From contig NC_090187.1 of the NCBI RefSeq assembly GCF_024679245.1, positions 28,450,815 to 28,514,814 of the forward strand: 64,000 nt of DNA, read 5' to 3'. Positions 40,905-52,235 of this stretch are shown one piece after another. Position numbers and translations under genes: made by a program. The notes under the pieces are model-generated. The model saw nothing but the letters and a program-made list of their open reading frames with translations. It did not search any database and was not told the origin of the DNA. Within the stretch, counting starts at the first letter, position 1. Each line of letters begins with the position of its first letter. This DNA comes from Pseudorasbora parva. Its lineage: Eukaryota > Chordata > Actinopteri > Cypriniformes > Gobionidae.

Positions 40905-41653
40905 TGTTTCACCCAAAAATGAAACTGATTTAACTAATTATGCACCCTCATGTAGTTGAATGCCCGTAAGACCTTTGTTCATCTTCAGAACACAAATGAA
41001 AATATTTTTGTTGAAAGCTGATGGCTGCGAAGGCCTCAGAAAGGCCTCCATTGGCATTCAGTACATTCCCACTCACAAGACCCATAAAGGCACTAAACAC
41101 ATCGATACAAAGTCCATTTTACTACAGTGGCTCTACAATAATTTTACGAAGCGACAAGAATAGTTTTTGTGCGCAAAAAAATCTAAATAATGACTTTGTC
41201 CGCCAAGTTATTGTCTTCCGTGTAGGTCTCGGACATGAACTTACGCGATAGCGCCGTTCCTCCTCACTTTTGGGTCATGTGTCTGAACGGCGGATTGCGT
41301 CATATTCTCGCGCATGCGTCAAGTTCACGTCAACAACGGATAACGGTGGATAACGTTGTTATTTTGATTTTTGTGCGCACAATAACTATTTTCATCTCAT
41401 TATAAAATTATTGTAGAGCCACTGTAGTGAGACGGACTTTGTATCGATGTGTTTAGTGCCTTTATGGGTCTTGTGAGTGGGAATGTACTGAATGCCAATG
41501 GAGGCCTTTCTGAGGCCTTCGCAGCCATCAGCTTTCAACAAAAATATCTTCATTTGTGTTCTGAAGATGAACGAAGGTCTTACGGGTGTCCAACAACATG
41601 AGGGTGAGTAATTAATGAAATAATTTTCATTTTTGGGTGAACTAACCCTTTAA
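40905..41653. mobile_element. Large fold-back MITE
   Basis: The two arms, about 40906-41190 and 41368-41653, are inverted copies over roughly 285 bp with scattered mismatches (for example ACAGTGGCTCTACAATAATT at 41125 and its complement at 41408). The right end is TTTTTGGGTGAACTAACCCTTTAA; the left end starts at GTTTCACCCAAAAATG and has lost its outermost bases. The unique centre of about 180 bp contains CGCGCATGCG. The family recurs in part at 14310, 15361, 29114 and 56262. It resembles the Angel-type hairpin MITEs described in zebrafish (from memory). Confidence 0.8.
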
Positions 41654-41958
41654 AGGGTGTGTTGCACCTATAGGTGGGTGCATAAAGCACGTACACTATG
41701 TTTATTACACACACAGGGACATGCAGCAGCAAACAAACATGCCAAATATTAAAAATCAAAGGATTCCTCACTGGAGAAGCATTCAGTCTTTCTGCTCGCA
41801 AATTCCGCCATGTAAACAGTGAATCCGGTGCAAGCGCTGAGAGATGAGATGAGATTCTGATTGGTTTATTGCACGTTACGAGCAAAACACACCCATGACT
41901 CATTAAGAAAATAGGGACAACCCTTTTAGACCATGCCCAAAGTGTGACCATTTTCTTT

Positions 41959-42572
41959 TTAAAGGTCCCGTTCTTCGTGATTCCATCTTTCAAACTTTAG
42001 TTAGTGTGTAATGTTGCTGTTAGAGCATAAATAATACCTGTAAAATTATAAAGCTCAAAGTTCAATGCCAAGCGAGATATTTTATTTAACAGAAGTTCCC
42101 TTTCAAAGCCTACAGCGAACGGCCGGTTTGGACTACAGCAGGAAGTGCAGGGATGTAATGACGTCACTAGAACCGTTTGTTGACTAACCCTCAACCAACA
42201 AGAACACGCAAAAAAGGGGGCGTGGTCTTGTTGCTCTCCCACGTGGAGAAGAGCACGCATTCAGCGCTGTCATCACCCCGTTATGGTAAGAGGCGGGACC
42301 TTTCCGGGCAAAGTGCGCTAAGCTGCTGTCCAATCACAACACGGGAAGCACTGGCCCAATCAGAACTCGTTACGTATTTCTGAAGGAGGGACTTCATAGA
42401 ACAAGGAAATCATCAGGCCGTTTTTAGGACAGAGAAAACAGCGCTGTACAGATAAGTCAATTGTGTGAAAAATACTGTGTTTTTTTTACACGCGACACAT
42501 GAACTCATGTTATATTGCACACTGTAAACATAATAAAAGCTTCGAAAACCCGTGAAGAATGGGACCTTTAAT
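41959..42572. mobile_element. Non-autonomous DNA element, TTAAAGGTCCC ends
   Basis: Terminal inverted repeats TTAAAGGTCCCGTTCTTCGTG and CCGTGAAGAATGGGACCTTTAA (19 of 21 bp). The interior has TTAGTGTGTAATGTTGCT, AAGTTCAATGCCAAGCGAGA and a TGACGTCA at 42160, with no transposase. A partial copy lies at 15550. Open frames at 41997-42383 lie inside it and are not genes. Confidence 0.78.
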
Positions 42573-42589
42573 GTTTTTGAAAGACGTCT

Positions 42590-42765
42590 CAAATGGTCAC
42601 CAAGGCTGCATTTATTTGATCAAAATAAAAACTGTTTTTCTATTTGAGTATATGTTAAAATGTAATTTATCCCTGTGATGACAAAACTGAATTCTCAGCA
42701 TCATTACTCCAGTCTTTGGTGTCACATGATCCTTTAGAAATACATGCGAAGGCTTTACATTTAAA
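42590..42765 (+). repeat. Dispersed cyprinid repeat, copy 1
   Basis: CACCAAGGCTGCATTTATTTG, TCAAAATAAAAAC, GAATTCTCAGCATCATTACTCC, AGTCTTTGGTGTCACATGATCC. The same motifs appear inverted at 62818-63000 (GGATCATGTGACACTGAAGACT, AGTAATGATGCTG). Type not determined. Confidence 0.65.
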
Positions 42766-43313
42766 GGCTGTCAGTATGATGATATTGTATGTTTCAGTGC
42801 CAATTGTTAAAAATGAAGTCTACATGAATACTTCTGAGATCACCAAGGGATTTGGTGTGGAAGTAAACTGCTGATTTCTGTAACAGAGCAGTATAACCGA
42901 CACCTAAAAATAAGATATGATAGATGAAAAGTGTGTTGCTTCCCGCTGTGTTGAAGGCATTGGACTCCCATGGGCTGCAATATTCTCAGATGCTGAATAT
43001 TAGCTGTATTTATATTGACTGCATGTAGCCTCACATGACATGAGATTGACATAAGCTGCTTACGACCTGTGAGACGGGAAAACGGCAAGAAAAAAAATGA
43101 AGCTGATATTCCTCTCCATCAAACCCAGTTATGTAATATACCCCTCCCCACACACACAATAATTTAGAGCCACACACCTCAAGGGAAGTGGTGATGTTGA
43201 CGATTCATAAAAGTCTGACATTTTAATCAAACACTAAGGGACAACATTGTTCCTTTATTTGTTACCTGTGAAACGTTGATTGAGCTGAATCATTGTATGA
43301 CCTTGAGAACCTG
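42766..43313. other. No gene seen
   Basis: Ordinary DNA; nothing recognised beyond a CCCCACACACAC stretch at 43146. Confidence 0.5.
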
Positions 43314-43688
43314 TTTAAAGGTGCAGTGTGTAATATTTATGAGGCTCTATTGACTGAAATTGAATACAATATACATAACTATGTTCTTTAGTGATGTATG
43401 AACTGGCATAATTTACTGTTATGCTTTTATTACCTTAGAATGAGCCAATTTTAATCTTCATACACTGTCCTCTTAGAATGAAATCGCCATCGCTTTGTGC
43501 CGTCATGTTTCTACAGTAGCCCTAAACGGAAAAACTTATCTTCAAAACGCTAGTCACTTTATACTCTCTACGACAATGATATTTGTGTCCTGTGTCAGAC
43601 ACCATAGCTTATTCGAAAGGTAGGGGTAAACGGTGGGCAATTGCAATTCACAGCCTCACCACTAGATGCATTTAAAATGCACCTTTAA
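43314..43688 (+). mobile_element. MITE (AAGGTGCAGTGTG family), copy 2
   Basis: The ends TTTAAAGGTGCAGTGTGTAA and AAATGCACCTTTAA are inverted. The interior GTTTCTACAGTAGCCCTAAA and GAATGAAATCGCCAT match the inverted copy at 29143-29459. Confidence 0.78.
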
Positions 43689-45783
43689 GGAGATTTCTGC
43701 TACTGTAATTTTCTTGATTTATTTGCATGGATGAAGGTCATTAATCATTTCAAATCCGTGCATATTTAGTTGTGCTTATTTTCTATAGACTAGCCTCTGT
43801 GGAGAGTGTTTACTACGTCTGTTTGTTAGTGCAGATGCCTTGTAATGCATTATAGTTGGTAAGAGATTAACAAAAGCGGAGCATTTGTTAAAATGCGGAG
43901 CAATTGAACAAAGAATTTCAGAGGGACTGAGAAATCCCCAAGACTCAATCAGCAACACCTTAATTCCATCTGCCAACCTTACAATTTATACTCCAGCTGG
44001 CTGGGAAACGTGTCTTCCCATCCGTCGTTTCTGCTTCGTTCTCTGTGTCTCATTTTCGGCTTCTCCTGAGACATGCTCAGGGTGGGACGGAGTGGCGTAT
44101 GATGGGAAAACAGCACAGCGGGCCAGTCACCATTTAGCGCCGCCTTCCTGCGTTATCAACCTCCCCGGCTCTCTCATGCCTCTAACAAGCTGCTAAATTC
44201 TGTCCCACATCCCTGCGGAGAGCCCACCTGAACATGGCCGCCGCGCCGCTCCCCGTGAGGATGTTTTATTAGATTCACAGCAGAGGAAAACCTGATTTAG
44301 CTCAACTGGTGGGTGGAGAGCAACAGCGTTCCCTCAGAGAATAAAATGCTTTTAATTATGGTGTCTTCAGATTACATCTCCCATTCACAATGCTTGAGAT
44401 ATTATAAATGTATAATTAATTTCTTCCTTGTTGTGTTTCTATTATTCACATATGAATTAGATGGTATTTCTTTTCCATGGTGTCTGTTGGTTTAATAAGG
44501 AAATAAGGTTGGTTAAAATAGGTAGAATCTACAGTCACTGTTTAATTTAACCCTCTAACTGTCACCATCCTGCTACAGGACGCTGGCCACTCTTTTTTGT
44601 TCATATCACATATTTTAGTAATAATCATAAATTAGGAATCCTTCGAAAGCTTACAAACTCAAAATTCATACCGCGAAATCCGTTTTGAAATTGGACATTG
44701 TGTGACCATTGAAACAATACTTTAAATTATTTTTAGGGGCTCCTGCCCTAGTGGCCATTGACAGGTTTCATATTACAAAATGTGTTTGAACTACTTTATT
44801 ATCAAAACATATATAATCGGAAAGGTCTCAAGCTCCCATATTTTGTTATAGAACTGATTTTTGGACTGAAATGTTTAGTTACTACTGAAGAATGCATCAA
44901 AAAAGAAATCAATGGAATCTGTCACACAGGCGATTTATAATGCCAAAACAAAATCTCATGGGGACTTCAGTTTTTGTGATATCAATTTCAAATTTGGAGC
45001 ACAACTTGGTTAGACATATGGCTTTGATTTTATAGTAATTTTATAGTAAAAATATTTAATAAAATATATATATTTTATATAAATAAATACAAATATTTAG
45101 TACATTTGATTTACAGTAAATTTAAATACTTTCATATTTTCATTACTTTTACTAGCCAAACTAGATGCACCCTAGCAGAAGCAAATATAATTTGCAGCCA
45201 GGGTAGTCTAGCAACTCTCTGTTGGCTTGAGAGCTGGAAAAAACAAGCAGACCAATCACATTTTTTATTGTAGGGCATTAATTTGTTTTTTGAGTAAGTT
45301 TCTGATAAGGTTCTTACTGTAAATATTTTATTAAAGGTGTATTTATTCTTTCTTTTAAAAAGTGCATTTCTTTGTGATTTTCAGCAGTTATTGTCTATGG
45401 GCCAGATTTCTGCTTGTTGTACATCAGATACAGATAAATTAACACAGTAGGTCTACATTACATCTTTTTGAATGCATTAATGAAAGAGTGATTGTGTGTG
45501 TGTGTGTGTGTGTGAATTACTCATACTGTCTCTATTCATTATGAAGCTGTGGCCTCTACTTACTTCAAAGATATTAAAATATATGCCTGTAACAGTTGAG
45601 TTTCTAGTCACAGGACTGCATTGACACTGCTATTCTGCGCTGCTCTCTGCGCACGATATTCACGTGATGTACGAGCTTCTGTCTCAGTGTTCGTTTGTCA
45701 CAATATACCAGACATTAGTTCAACATAATACACATGTGATGGTCTAAAATCGCTTTAATATTCAAACTGGCAGGACTTAAAAC
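43689..45783. other. No gene; candidate regulatory island at 43880-44300
   Basis: 43880-44300 is repeat-free and relatively GC-rich (AGAAATCCCCAAGACTCAATC, TCCAGCTGGCTGGGAAACG, CCTGCGTTATCAACCTCCCC). No splice-bounded exon or known protein is seen, and an open frame there (43885-44196) looks accidental. 44300-45783 is AT-rich with a short (GT)n at 45490. Conservation would have to be tested. Confidence 0.3.
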
Positions 45784-46070
45784 CAACACGAATCTCATGG
45801 TAATGCGGATAAATAAATGGATGGAATGGATACGCCAAAATGAGTTTTGGCATGCAAATGCTACACAGTTTTCCGCGTGCATATGATACGCACTTTATGG
45901 CGTGCATATGACACACTCTTGGGTAGGGTTAGGGTGGTGGGGTGGGGGCTTCGTACGTATAATATGCCATAATGTGTGTACCATATGCATGCCAAAACTC
46001 ATTTTGGCGTATACATTCCACGAGATTGCACACTTGTACTATTTATACGCATTTTTGTGAGATCTGGCTC
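45784..46070. mobile_element. hAT-like MITE copy C
   Basis: 287 bp: CAACACGAATCTCATGGTAAT at the left, GGTGGGGTGGGGGCTTCGTACG inside, and TTTTGTGAGATCTGGCTC at the right. Flanks CTTAAAAC (45776-45783) and CTTAAGGC (46071-46078) agree at 6 of 8 positions, consistent with a decayed 8-bp duplication. Confidence 0.75.
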
Positions 46071-46078
46071 CTTAAGGC

Positions 46079-46610
46079 ACATACAAATAACAAAGCTTTG
46101 TGAGGACGCAGGTGAAAGACGTCTGCCTTCAGGGTGCGCGTGCTTAGTCAGAGATGCGACACGGCTCGGCTCTCTGTGTCACAGAAAAAAAGCTGTGCAC
46201 TGAATGGATACGTTTTCTGTATTGTAGTTTTTGAATAGTGCCCAATCGCTTTAAATGTTCAATCTGGCAAGCCTTTAAACACATTTACATTTACTTGACA
46301 AACTTTATGAGTACAAAAGTGAAAATGATCTAGCTTCGAGGCTTGCGCGTGCCGTCGGTGTGTGTGTGTGTATGTGGTAGCGCGTAGGCTATAAGAACGG
46401 CAATTAACTTCTCTGTAAACTGTGTAAACCATGCAGTTACTAGAGCCTATTGATTCTGGGCATCCTTTAACAAAGATAACTACTCCTGCGTCTCTCTGTG
46501 TGCAAACTGCACTTGATGTGACTGATGGGGTGGAGTCATGTGACTAAAGCCTAAATAACCCACATGGGAAAAATAAGTTGGTTAGAGGTTCTGAATTTCG
46601 GTTTCAATTA
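46079..46610. other. No gene seen
   Basis: Mixed-composition DNA with a short GTGTGTGTGTG at 46360; no coding region recognised. Confidence 0.5.
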
Positions 46611-48187
46611 CAGGTCCTTCTCAAAAAATTAGCATATGTGATAAAAGTTCATTTTGATAAAAATTAAACTTTCATATATTTTAGATTCATTGCACACCAA
46701 CAGAAATATTTCAGGTCTTTTTTTTGTTTTAATACTGATGATTTTGGCATATAGCTCATGAAAACCCAAAATTCCTATCTCAAAAAATTGGCATATCATG
46801 AAAAGGTTCTCTAAATGAGCTATTAACCTAATCACCTGAATCAACTAATTAACTCTAAACACCTGCAAAAGATTCCTGAGGCTTTTAAAAACTCCCAGCC
46901 TGGTTCATTACTCAAAACCACAATAATGGGTAAGACTGCCGACCCGACCCTGTCCAGAAGGCCATCATTGACACCCTCAAGCGAGGGGGTAAGACACAGA
47001 AAGAAATTTCTGAACAAATAGGCTGTTCCCAGAGTGCTGTATCAAGGCACCAGTGGGAAGTCTGTGAGAAGTCTGTGGGAAGGAAAAAGTGTGGCAAAAA
47101 CATTGCACAACGAGAAGAGGTGACCAGACCCTGAGGAAGATTGTGGAGAAGGACCGATTCCAGACCTTGGGGGACCTGCGGAAGCAGTGGACTGAGTCTG
47201 GAGTAGAAACATCCAGAGCCACCGTGCACAGGCGTGTGCAGGAAATGGGCTACAGGTGCCGCATTCCCCAGGTCAAGACACATTTGGGCTACAGAGAAGC
47301 AGCACTGGACTGTTGCTCAGTGGTCCAAAGTAATTTTTTTGGGGGGGATGAAAGCAAATTTTGCATGTCATTCGGAAGTCAAGGTGCTAGAGTGTGGATG
47401 AAGACTGGGGAGAAGGAAATGCCAAAATGCCTGAAGTCCAATGTCAAGTACCCACAGTCAGTGATGGTCTGGGGTGCCATGTCAGCTGCTGGTGTTGGTC
47501 CACTGTGTTTTATCAAGGGCAGGGTCAATGCAGCTAGCTATCAGGAGATTTTGGAGCACTTCATGCTTCCATCTGCTGAAAAGCTTTATGGAGATGATGA
47601 TTTCGTTTTTCAGCACAACCTGGCACCTGCTCACAGTGCCAAAACCACTGGCAAATGGTTTACTGACCATGGTATTACTGTGCTCAATTGGCCTGCCAAC
47701 TCTCCTGACCTGAACCCCATAGAGAATCTGTGGGATATTGTGAAGAGAAAGTTGAGAGACGCAAGACCCAACACTCTGGATGAGCTTAAGGCCGCTATCG
47801 AAGCATCCTGGGCCTCCATAACACCTCAGCAGTGCCACAGGCTGATCGCCTCCATGCCACGCCACATTGAAGCAGTCATTTCTGCAAAAGGATTCCCGAC
47901 CAAGTATTAAGTGCATAACTGAACATAATTATTTGAAGGTTGACTTTTTTTTTATTAAAAACACTTTTCTTTTATTGGTCGGATGAAATATGCACATTTT
48001 TTGAGATAGGAATTTGGGGTTTTCATGAGCTGTATGACAAAATCATCAGTATTAAAACAATAAAAGACCTGAAATATTTCAGTTGGTGTGCAATGAATCT
48101 AAAATATAAGAAAGTTTAATTTTTATCATTACATTATGGAAAATAATGAACTTTTATCACATATGCTAATTTTTTGAGAAGGACCTG
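46611..48187 (+). mobile_element. Tc1-type transposon copy 2, complete ends
   Basis: 1577 bp, TA on each side (46609-46610 and 48188-48189). It begins CAGGTCCTTCTCAAAAAATT and ends AATTTTTTGAGAAGGACCTG. The terminal repeats are about 200 bp each with an inner copy of CTCAAAAAATTGGCATAT (46790) and its complement (47993), the IR/DR arrangement. It is the same family as the interrupted copy at 1461-7041. The ends look usable by a transposase supplied in trans. Confidence 0.93.
46926..47910 (+). pseudogene. Tc1 transposase, frameshifted, catalytic Asp to Asn
   Basis: It starts MGKTAD at ATG 46926. A shift leads into VQKAIIDTLKRGGKTQKEIS and EQIGCSQSAVSRH (first helix-turn-helix), and another near 47090 into CTTRRGDQTLRKIVEKDRFQ, QWTESGVETSRATVHRRVQ. 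After CRIPQVK a deletion of roughly 30 nt, shared with copy 1, puts the reading out of frame until DESKFC (first Asp). MVWGAMSAAGVGPL follows, then VFQHNLAPAHSAK: codon 47617-47619 is AAC where copy 1 has GAC (Asp). NPIENLW keeps the Glu. Stop TAA 47908-47910. Inactive, though a long stretch from 47089 is open. Confidence 0.88.
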
Positions 48188-48189
48188 TA

Positions 48190-48967
48190 TTTTTCGATTA
48201 ATCGTACAGCCCTAGTATAGAGTCAGTGGGCGGGCTTAACATAATAACAGCAGAGTTGTGAAGGTTTCGCGTGCTACATGTAAACAACAAGCTGGCAAAC
48301 GGCTGTCTTTTGAATCGGCTTTGGCCGCGACTCTGGAAAACTTGGAGTTAAGCTTTCCTTTTTAGAAAAGAGCAAAGAGAGGCACTGAAGTCATTCTTTA
48401 AAAAGGAAGCTGTGTTCGGAGTTTTGCTGACCTGATACGGCAAAAATTTAATCTATCAACTAGCCGAGCTTCACCTTCTTTGTTGCTGGTTGGTTGTAGA
48501 GCTATCCTATTGTGTGCAGAGGGACTTTGAAAGACAATCGTTCATCCCAACCGCCAGATTAAGCCCTTCCAACGGTGTGTTTCCAGACCCAACCTCATTT
48601 TGATGTAGGTCTGGCTTGTCAGGCTATTTTTTCACAGTTAAGGAGTTTTAAGGAGTTTTTAGCCCCTAAATGTAACTGACATATTCATTAATAACTGAGA
48701 TCCTGTACAAAAAAACAAAAAAGAATAGCTGTCACTTTAAACACATTTTTTTGATTAATTCTTGTCTGTATAGTATAGTATGGTAACTAACGTATTCAAT
48801 CATGATACCAATCATCTTGTGGAATCACTGGTATACGTGTTTTTATAGTAATGCTGGATTGTAGGTATTTTAATTTAATTTAATTTAAAATAAATATTAT
48901 TATTATTTAAAATTCTTTAAAAGTTATGTATGTGTCTCTAAATGGACCATGAGTCTGAAATAAAAGT

Positions 48968-49017
<50 letters not shown>

Positions 49018-51045
49018 ATTAAAATCACACAGTGTATTATTATTATTTTTATTATTATTATTATTATTATACGTATTAACTTTAATAATTAAATATTTTT
49101 AAATAGAAAATGCTAATAATACATTAATATGTCAACATTTGTCTCACATGTGGTTATGTTTATGTCTTTTTAAGGAATTTTTGAATCACTGAAGTGATTT
49201 CAGAAACATCTGAGACCTAATACTTAATACTTAAATAAAACATGACTAAAAACACAAATAAGTCTCCTAAGAAGAGCAACAGTGAGAAATAAAATATTGT
49301 CTCTGGGTTGCCCAGCATGGTGCATTTTAGATGCTTGGAAGTGTTTCTTATTTTTGGTTTTGTTGAATGTCAGAATTAAAATAGCTGCATATATTTGAAC
49401 TCTACCATTTGTTTTTGGGAATAGGTTGTTTACCACTTTTAGCTGTGTTTACAGTGCCAAGAATGACCTCCATGCTTTGCTTGATTTTCTCTGCTGTCCC
49501 TGTAGGTTGAACTGATTTCATTTATGCCCCTTTACTAGAAGCAAATGGTGCGATCCTCTCCCTCACATATCGTGGACAGTGGTTCGTCCCTCTGGGTCAG
49601 TCATTAATAATGTGCAAGATGAGTCACCTGCAGCTGAGAGAGAACTGGCCCATAAACGCCTGGGCAACAAGACTGTCAAAAACCAAGCAATCTTTTCTAA
49701 TATATGACCATGGCTACGCTCAACCAACACATTTCCCCATATCATTAATTAAGGGAATTAAGGTAAAGGAAATATTTATATAAATGCCTCCACTGTCTGT
49801 GGCTGCAGCTGATAGACCATTAATCAGTCTCCAGCCTTTGTGCAGTTCAGCACCATGAAAAGGGTCTTAAAGCAAACTCAAATTAGACTGCGTTTGAAGG
49901 ACACAGATTGTACTTTACTCGTGAAGAGTCTAATTATATTGTTCACCAAACCGTTTGAATGATGGTTTGTCAGTCATTCTAAACAAGGATTGTTAAATAC
50001 ATGTTTTACATAATGAAATCCACATTCAGCTTTTGTTTAACACCGTCTGAAATGATCTTCACTTTATGCTAAAATCCTATTGAAATCCTTTTGAAATAAA
50101 CTGCCCAAAGTATCTGGAATCAGAATGTACCTCTATTTTTACCCCATCCAGCAATAAAATAGGTTTCTTTGATATGAACCTGTTCGGATTCCCCAGGCTA
50201 ACACCAAACTGGCTATTAATCAGTTACACACACGTCTGTGGGGCTTTTTCCCAGACGTTCCATTTTATTAAAGCTCGGGATGAAAGAAGCACTTTCGCCT
50301 GAGTTCTTTGATGAAATGCCGAGGGGTCACGGGGCAGGAGGATTCAACATTATCTCTTTACATTCTTCTATTAACTTTCATTCCAGTTGGATATTTATTA
50401 ACGCAAGAGAGATAAGGGCTTCACAGTGAGGATTTTTCATCACTTAAGGCAAATGGGCCGTAGGGCAATCTGTCTGAAGTCGAAGAAGTTTCTATGACCT
50501 TTTCTCAACCTCCATGAGGGATTTTCCATTGTTTTTTCATTGAAAGACTTTAGAGTCTTGTTTTGTTTTAACACTTCATGTATGTTTCTGTGCAGTGCTT
50601 TTGACTGGGGGCTGTTAATACAGAGAAGTGATTGTTTGTGCTTCTGTATCTCTGCTGCCCCTCACAGGACAGAACCTGCAACAGCATGTTTTTCTTTCTT
50701 GTTGTTGTAGTTGTTGTTGTTGCTTTTTACTGCTCTACTCTGTTCTCTCTTCCTCTCTCATTTGTGTGTGGGGGTATGTTCAGAATATGACTCAGCATGT
50801 CTCTTTATGGTCAGTAAATCATGCCTGTCTGTTCAGATTAACTGGGTTATATTAGACTGTAGTACTCTAGTGGGGAATCATTCCCATTACACACACACAC
50901 AGGCACATACTATATTAACCCATTTACTTGCACGCGCAAATCCACTTATGGACCAAGAGGGGTAAACAGCAAATCACAATTAAATCTTTTATTAGTTTGA
51001 ACTATATTGATTCATGTCTGATATTCATCAGTGGTGGGTGAAGTA
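48190..51045. other. No gene; candidate regulatory islands
   Basis: Contains (GAT)n at 48969-49012 and (ATT)n at 49041-49069. 49560-49840 (CAGTCATTAATAATGTGC, CATTAATTAAGGGAATTAAGG, GACCATTAATCAGTCTCC) and 50190-50430 (GGCTATTAATCAGTTACAC) are repeat-free, with several ATTA/TAATTA homeodomain-type cores. This is what vertebrate developmental enhancers often look like, but conservation is untested. No exon is recognised. Confidence 0.35.
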
Positions 51046-52233
51046 CACTCACCTAAATGATTATTAGGAACACCTGTTCAATTTCTCATCAATGCAATTA
51101 TCTAATCAACCAATCAAATGGCAGTTGCTTCAATGCATTTAGGAGTGTGGTCCTGGTCAAGACAATCTCCAGAACTCCAAACTGAATGTCAGAATGGGAA
51201 AGAAAGGTGATTTAAGTTATTTTTAGCCGGTCTGAGTATTTCAAAATCTGCTCAGTTACTGGGATTTTCACGCACAACAAATTCTAGGGTTTACAAAGAA
51301 TAGTGTGAAAAGGGAAAAACATCCAGTATGCGGCAGTCCTGTGGGCGAAAATGCTTTGTTGATGCTAGAGGTCAGAGGAGAATGGGCCGACTGATTCAAG
51401 CTGATAGAAGAGCAACTTTGACTGAAATAACCACTTGTTACAACCGAGGTATGCAGCAAAGCATTTGTGAAGCCACAACACACACAACCTTGAGGCAGAT
51501 GGGCTACAACCTCAGAAGACCCCACCGGGTACCACTCACCTCCACTACAAATAGGAAAAAGAGTGTACAATTTGCATGAACTCACTAAATTGGACGGTTG
51601 AAAACTGGAAAAATGTTGCCTGGTCTGATGAGTCTCAATTTCTTTTGAGACATTCAGATGGTAGAGTCAGAATATTGGCATAAACAGTATGAGAACATGG
51701 ATCGATCATGCCTTGTTAACACTGTGCAGGCTGCTGGCGGTGGTGTAATGGTGTGGGGATGTTTTCTTGGCACACTTTAGGCCTCTTAGTGCCAAATGGG
51801 CATTGTTTAAATGCCAAAGGCCACCTGAGTATTGTTTCTTATCATGTCCATCCCTTTATGACCACCATGTACCCATCCTCTGATGGCTACTTCCAGCAGG
51901 ATAATGCACCATGTCAGAAAGCTTGAATCATTTCAAATTGGTTTCTTGAACATGACAATGAGTTCACTGTACTAAAATGGCCCCCACAGTCACCAGATCT
52001 CAACCCAATAGAGCATCTTTGGGATGTGGTAGAATGGGAGCTTCGTGCCCTGGATGTGCATCCCACAAATCTCCATCAACTGCAAGATGCTATTCTATCA
52101 ATATGGGCCAACATTTCTAAAGAATGCTTTCAGCACCTTGAATCATTGCCAGGTAGAATTAAGTCAGTTCTTAAGGCGAAAAGGGGTCAAACACAGTATT
52201 AGTATGGTGATCCTAATAATCCTAGATAGTATG
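51046..52233 (+). mobile_element. Tc1-type transposon (same family as 11534-12611)
   Basis: 1188 bp between TA dinucleotides (51044-51045 and 52234-52235). The left end CACTCACCTAAATGATTATT is well preserved; the right end CCTAATAATCCTAGATAGTATG is decayed. The interior is collinear with the minus-strand copy at 11534-12611. Confidence 0.87.
51194..52202 (+). pseudogene. Tc1 transposase, multiple stops
   Basis: MGKKGDLSYF is followed by a stop (TAG near 51225). Then, in changing frames, MRQSCGRKCFVDARGQRRMG, IQADRRATLTEITTCYNRGM and LRQMGYNLRRPHRVPL (DNA-binding and linker parts), and VAWSDESQFLL-type remnants near 51630. FQQDNAPCQKA keeps the second Asp (codon 51900-51902) but is followed at once by TGA (51924-51926). 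NPIEHLWDVVEWELRALDV and ISKECFQHLESLPGRIK lead to the normal end at TAG 52200-52202. It is better preserved in length than the 12-kb copy. Confidence 0.87.
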
Positions 52234-52235
52234 TA

